From JALHMI01 sp964598535 (GTDB taxonomy: Bacteria; Planctomycetota; Planctomycetia; Pirellulales; PALSA-1355), in contig CAZRCI010000005.1 in the NCBI GenBank assembly GCA_964598535.1, forward strand, positions 62,001 to 126,000: a stretch of 64,000 nt of DNA. Reading direction: 5' to 3'. The notes under the pieces are model-generated. The model searched no databases. It was not told the DNA's origin and saw only the letters and a list, made by a program, of their open reading frames with translations. The position numbers were made by a program, and so were the translations under genes. This document shows positions 60,250-64,000 of the stretch, piece by piece. Within the stretch, counting starts at the first letter, position 1, and the number at the start of each line of letters is the position of its first letter.

Positions 60250-61125
60250 CTACTTGGCGGCTTTAAGGTGTTCGTCGAAGAAATTGAGCGTGGCTTGGAT
60301 GGTGCGTTCCATTTCCTGGCCGGCCCAGCCGTGTCCGGCTCCGAGCAGCAACTCCACGCGGCCCGGGACTTCGGCCCGGGTAAGTGCGTCGACGATGATA
60401 TAAGCCTGATCGTGTGAGACGAGCGGATCCTTCGTGCCAAAGAAGCAGAGCAGGGGGGCATCGCCTTTGGAGATGTACGTCAGCGGCGAGGCCGTTTTGA
60501 GTTCTTCCTGCTTTTCCTTCGGATCGGCGCCGAGCCAGGCCGTGAGGATATGCGTTTGAGCGGGCGTGTAGTTGTCTCGCGGCAGATGGACCGGACCAAC
60601 GAAGTTCACCACGGCCTGCACCTTACTCGATTGTTCGGAGTTGCCGCCATCGCCTTCCATCCCATCGGCTGAGTCCATGAGGCCGAGCATCATCGAGAGA
60701 TGGCCGCCAGCCGATCCGCCCACCGCGCCGATGTACTCCGGATCGATGTTCAATTCCTTGGCATTCGCACGCAGATAGCGAACGGCCGCCTTGGCGTCTT
60801 CGATCTGGGCAGGAAAACGATGCTTGGGCGCTAAGCGGTAACTGATCGTTGCGGCCACAAAGCCGTGCTCGGCCAGCCGCTCCGCCAATTGAGCCATGTC
60901 TTGCCGTTTGCCCGCCATCCAGCCGCCACCGTGAATCACGACGATTGCCGGCACCGGGTGATCCAGCCCTTGGGGAGAATAGAGGTCGAGTTCGAGCCGA
61001 TGATCGCTGACAGTCGCGTAGGCGACGTCCTTTTGGGATTCAATTGCCGCTTTTTCTTCAGCGTGTAAATTCGCACACGAGGCCACGGCAATCACGAATG
61101 TTCCGAGTAGAAGAAGCCGATGCAT
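60250..61125 (-). CDS. secreted alpha/beta-hydrolase (BD-FAE/esterase-like)
   Basis: The 291-residue product has a signal peptide (RLLLLGTFVIAVASCANLHA) and a hydrolase fold: HGGGWMAGKRQD (oxyanion hole), GGSAGGHLSMM (nucleophile Ser), GTKDPLVSHD (Asp) and GAGHGWAGQ (His). It fits esterases acting on bound sugars or short acyl groups. Length is normal for the family. A Cys near the signal cleavage might give lipid attachment, but the lipobox is not clear. Confidence 0.88.
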   Translation of the reverse strand: MHRLLLLGTFVIAVASCANLHAEEKAAIESQKDVAYATVSDHRLELDLYSPQGLDHPVPAIVVIHGGGWMAGKRQDMAQLAERLAEHGFVAATISYRLAPKHRFPAQIEDAKAAVRYLRANAKELNIDPEYIGAVGGSAGGHLSMMLGLMDSADGMEGDGGNSEQSSKVQAVVNFVGPVHLPRDNYTPAQTHILTAWLGADPKEKQEELKTASPLTYISKGDAPLLCFFGTKDPLVSHDQAYIIVDALTRAEVPGRVELLLGAGHGWAGQEMERTIQATLNFFDEHLKAAK

Positions 61126-61354
61126 GGCGTAAACTCCCTGGCCGATGACTGAAGCGGTGAAGAATGTCCTGGATGGCGAGAGGCGTAACGGTCGGGCCTT
61201 ATTCTACGTCGCTGCGCAACGCGTTGCGAGGTCGCGAATCGAAATTTGGACGCTAGGTTGGGAGTGCGCCACGTTTGGACTACGGCAGGGCCCGGGCGGC
61301 GGGTAAAATTCACGCTTTCCGATGGGATTTTGAGGCGGTTGGCCACCGGTTGCC

Positions 61355-61837
61355 ATGTTCGACGGTTTCTTGGGGACACGAGCTTCGTTGATGCTCGACC
61401 TGGTCGCGCTATCGATGGTGGCCGTGGTGCCGGTGCTGGCGTACAGCATTTATCTGGTGCGCGTGCAGCGAAACTACGCGTTGCACAAACGGATTCAGTT
61501 GACGTTGGGCACCGTACTATTGGTTGCCGTAACGCTGTTTGAAATCGATATCCGCTTGTATGGCTGGCGGCATCGCGCCGTGGACTCGGCGTTTGCCGGC
61601 GTCGGGGGCGAGACCAACTGGGTGATGATCTCGCTTGCGATCCATCTATTCTTTGCAATCACCACGACCGTGCTGTGGAGCGTGGTGATTGCCCGCGCAT
61701 GGCGAAACTTTCCGAATCCACCCGTTCCCGGGCCGCACAGCGCCTGGCATGTGAAATGGGCGCGGCTGGCGGCCATCGACATGACCTGTACGGCGGTAAC
61801 CGGCTGGGTGTTTTACTATCTGGCGTTCGTGGCCTGA
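61355..61837 (+). CDS. DUF420-family membrane protein
   Basis: The 160-residue product has four hydrophobic segments. Motifs fit DUF420: HKRIQLTLGTVLLVAVTLFEIDIR, LAIHLFFAITTTVLW, and a final HVKWARLAAIDMTCTAVTGW. Relatives occur near terminal-oxidase genes, but none is here. Function unknown. Confidence 0.82.
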   Translation: MFDGFLGTRASLMLDLVALSMVAVVPVLAYSIYLVRVQRNYALHKRIQLTLGTVLLVAVTLFEIDIRLYGWRHRAVDSAFAGVGGETNWVMISLAIHLFFAITTTVLWSVVIARAWRNFPNPPVPGPHSAWHVKWARLAAIDMTCTAVTGWVFYYLAFVA

Positions 61838-61969
61838 CTCCGAGTCCCCGCCCCTTGATAGCGGCGCCTTGCAGTCAGGGGCCGAGGTAAGCCCGCGCGG
61901 CTCACCTTCATGGATGGCGCGGAATGCTATTGGTCGATTTGCGTGCTGGCAGCTATATCTTCGGCTGTC

Positions 61970-63055
61970 ATGAAACAGCCAGAGATAGCGCTTTTGATCT
62001 CGACGTACCAGCGGTCGGCGCATTTGCGGCGGGCGCTCGAATCGATTGCTCTTCAGCGTGAGGTCGACGGGTTGTTAGAGGTCGTGGTGACCGACGACGG
62101 TTCGACCGACGAAACGGCCGAGATCGTGGCTGAATTTGCCCGGCGGACGCCATTTCGCGTGGGTTTCACGACTCATCCCCACGGTGGATTCCAACTGGCA
62201 AAGTGTCGCAACGAAGGCGCTCGGGCAAGCACGGCGCCATACTTGCTATTTCTCGACGGCGACTGCGTGCTGCCTCGCGATCACGTGCGGAAGCATCTCG
62301 ATCATCGGCGTCCGAACACGGTGATGGCCGGCGACTGTGCCCGGCTGGAAGAAGAACCATCTTCGCGCGTCACGTTGGAGATTGTGCGGGGCGGAGCATT
62401 CGCCGAGTGGGCCCCGGCCAACGAGCTTAAACGGCTGCGAAAAGCCGATCGCAGCTCGCGATTCTATCAGTTGATTCGACACCCGACGAAGCCGAAGCTG
62501 ATCGGCAACAACGTCGGCATCTGGCGGCGCGACTACGAACGCGTCAACGGTTACGATGAGAACTATGTCGGCTGGGGCTGCGAGGACGACGACCTGCGTC
62601 ATCGGTTGCGCCGGGCAGGGATAAAGATCGCTTCGATCCTGCGGTGGACGCACACGTACCACCTCTGGCATCCCAATGTGGCGAGCATGCCCGCCAATTG
62701 GAAAGACGGACAGAACGTCCGCTACCTGTTGCGTAACGGGCGGTTGACCCAATGTCGCGACGGTCTCAAGAAGCGCAGCCTCGATGATCTGGCGATTCGC
62801 GTGGTCGGAAGCCCGGCCGCGGGGCATCCGGTGGCCGAGTGGCTGCAGCGCCGATTCGACCGTGGCACGAGCGGTCCGCGGCCGGAAGTCGAGATCCTGA
62901 TGCTGCCAGGATCGGGGGCATTCAGCGGGCGAGCCGACTGCAATGTGCTGATAGCAGTCGATCCGGCACAGACCAAGGCCGTGAAGAACGCGCACCTGGT
63001 GTTGCATCCGAGGTGCGGCGAGGAAGTCGAGCAGGCGCTCGCCGCTGTGGCGTAG
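61970..63055 (+). CDS. family 2 glycosyltransferase
   Basis: The 361-residue product from the ATG at 61970 starts PEIALLISTYQRSAHLRRAL, then has VVVTDDGSTDETAEIV, YLLFLDGDCVLP (DxD-like metal site) and GWGCEDDDLRHRLRRAG, typical of GT2 enzymes with a C-terminal acceptor-type motif. It would transfer a sugar in envelope or surface-polysaccharide synthesis. An upstream start at 61910 adds 20 non-conserved residues. The following heptose kinase fits LPS-related work. Confidence 0.9.
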   Translation: MKQPEIALLISTYQRSAHLRRALESIALQREVDGLLEVVVTDDGSTDETAEIVAEFARRTPFRVGFTTHPHGGFQLAKCRNEGARASTAPYLLFLDGDCVLPRDHVRKHLDHRRPNTVMAGDCARLEEEPSSRVTLEIVRGGAFAEWAPANELKRLRKADRSSRFYQLIRHPTKPKLIGNNVGIWRRDYERVNGYDENYVGWGCEDDDLRHRLRRAGIKIASILRWTHTYHLWHPNVASMPANWKDGQNVRYLLRNGRLTQCRDGLKKRSLDDLAIRVVGSPAAGHPVAEWLQRRFDRGTSGPRPEVEILMLPGSGAFSGRADCNVLIAVDPAQTKAVKNAHLVLHPRCGEEVEQALAAVA

Positions 63056-63078
63056 CCGTTCACGATCTAATTCCCTCC

Positions 63079-63107
63079 CTCGCGGCGCATCGCCCGTTTT
63101 CCGCGAG
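63079..63107 (+). terminator. weak hairpin downstream of the glycosyltransferase gene
   Basis: CTCGCGG at 63079-63085 and CCGCGAG at 63101-63107 pair perfectly across a 15-base loop, followed by TGAAATGTTTTG. The loop is long and the T-tract short. Confidence 0.3.
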
Positions 63108-63288
63108 TGAAATGTTTTGTGACGCCCAGTAACTTCGTGTCGCAAAAACTCCTCTTGCTCCAATCGGTTGTGAAGGCTGATAATCGCGCCGCGTGCGCGG
63201 GGCCGCTCTTGCGAGAGTGGTCGGTATGCGCGCCCGTGGAATGGGAAGTCCACGGAGATGCTTCGCATTTCAAGGTCAAGGAAGTCCT

Positions 63289-64000
63289 ATGTGCCCCAAG
63301 AGCCTGGCGTATACGCTCGACGGTCTCGGCCGGCCGCGGCTGCTGGTCGTTGGCGACCTGATGCTCGATCGTTACACGTGGGGAGACGCGCAGCGAATTA
63401 GCCAAGAGGCTCCGGTAATCGTGCTGCGTGCCGATCGTAGCGAATCGCGGCCTGGCGGCGCGGCAAATGTGGCGAACATGCTGCTGGCGCTCGAGGCCGA
63501 TGTGACTTGCGCCGGCATCGTCGGTAGTGACGGCGCGGGCGACGAGCTGCGAGCGCTGCTGCAAATGAGCGGGGCGAATATCGAGGGAGTTCTGACCGAC
63601 TCGAGCCGGCCCACTTCGGTCAAGCAGCGATTTGTCGGGCGAGCCGATACGCGGCATAGCAGCCAGATTCTACGGGTTGACCATGAGAGTTGCGCCGAGT
63701 TGGACGAGCAACTTGAAGCCCAACTGATCGAATACATTGAAACACAGCTTCCCTGGCACGACGCGCTATTGATTTCGGACTATGGCAAGGGGGTATGCAC
63801 CGAGCGCGTGTTGCGGGCCGCGATCGACGCGGCCAACCTGGTGCAGATTCCGGTGATCGTCGATCCTAGTCCGATTTGCGAGCTGGAGCGGTACCGTGGC
63901 GTGACGGTCATCAAGCCGAATCGGCGCGAAGCGGAGCACGCCACGGGTGTGAAGATTGCCACGGCTGGCGATGCCTTGGTCGCTGGTCGGCAACTGTGCA
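63289..64000 (+). CDS. hldE: D-glycero-beta-D-manno-heptose-7-phosphate kinase, 5' part (HldE/RfaE-type)
   Basis: The frame from the ATG at 63289, preceded by AAGGAAG, stays open to the window end (237 codons). It belongs to the PfkB/ribokinase fold: LLVVGDLMLDRYTWGDAQRIS near residue 18, SRPGGAANVANML near residue 58, and a later KPNRREAEHATG. This opening is that of RfaE domain I, which phosphorylates heptose-7-phosphate for LPS core synthesis. Whether the adenylyltransferase half follows is beyond the window. Confidence 0.88.
   Translation, partial: MCPKSLAYTLDGLGRPRLLVVGDLMLDRYTWGDAQRISQEAPVIVLRADRSESRPGGAANVANMLLALEADVTCAGIVGSDGAGDELRALLQMSGANIEGVLTDSSRPTSVKQRFVGRADTRHSSQILRVDHESCAELDEQLEAQLIEYIETQLPWHDALLISDYGKGVCTERVLRAAIDAANLVQIPVIVDPSPICELERYRGVTVIKPNRREAEHATGVKIATAGDALVAGRQLC

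Noticed and set aside
59412..60461. 349-codon open frame on the - strand
   Set aside because: Overlaps rnk in antisense and the intergenic tandem repeat; low complexity.
1..64000. CRISPR arrays, insertion sequences, tRNA or rRNA genes, phage or defence islands
   Set aside because: None was seen: no regularly spaced repeats, transposase-like frames, or RNA gene signatures.

Overview
The window comes from a GC-rich bacterial chromosome that most resembles a planctomycete of the Pirellulales type. The clues are a DUF1559-family protein, a PEGA-domain lipoprotein of a planctomycete pattern, a Tyr/Pro-rich secreted protein, many secreted proteins of unknown function and sparse Shine-Dalgarno use. 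LpxB, an Mla (MlaE/F/D) lipid-transport cluster and a heptose-phosphate kinase point to a lipopolysaccharide-bearing outer membrane. The assignment is inferred from gene content. No rRNA or tRNA gene was found.

Layout. 1-591: 5' part of an M20 peptidase, reading leftwards. 964-16081: a complete 14-gene respiratory complex I operon (nuoA to nuoN), preceded by a strong Rex/CRP-like palindrome. 16293-19395: a degenerate sigma54-type regulator, a small receiver-like protein and an Mrp Fe-S carrier ATPase, co-oriented with nuo. 19645-23737: a 24-residue lysine-rich peptide, an SGNH hydrolase, an M50 protease, lpxB and a secreted metal-binding protein, all leftward. 23961-25813: a Cys-rich secreted protein, a CYTH-domain protein and a divergent TlpA-like thioredoxin. 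25847-30942: a Clp_N/ThiD2-like/ThiE fusion, a membrane TPR-like protein and ClpC. 31295-34360: mlaE, mlaF, mlaD. 34400-38036: PEGA lipoprotein, PP2C phosphatase, GT87-type membrane glycosyltransferase. 38332-42019: a histidine kinase/NtrC-type pair, then lexA. 42282-48254: NagB/LmbE fusion, DUF1559 protein, purB, HD-domain dNTPase-like protein. 48712-58118: large secreted proteins, a short SecA-like ATPase and three small exported proteins. 58194-64000: queG, rnk, an esterase, a DUF420 membrane protein, a family 2 glycosyltransferase and the start of a heptose-phosphate kinase.

How it fits together. The first 19 kb is about respiration. Complex I genes are followed by an Mrp/Ind1-type Fe-S carrier, whose mitochondrial relative matures complex I, and the operon sits behind a palindrome one base per 14 away from a Rex (NADH sensor) site. 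The rest is housekeeping and envelope genes. The most unusual items are the thiamine-phosphate synthase with a ClpC-like N-terminal domain encoded next to clpC, the regulator downstream of nuoN that has lost its sigma54-contact loop, the tiny lysine-rich peptide with a strong ribosome-binding site, and the paired Cys-rich exported proteins separated by a tandem 14-bp repeat. No CRISPR array, insertion sequence, phage or defence island was seen.
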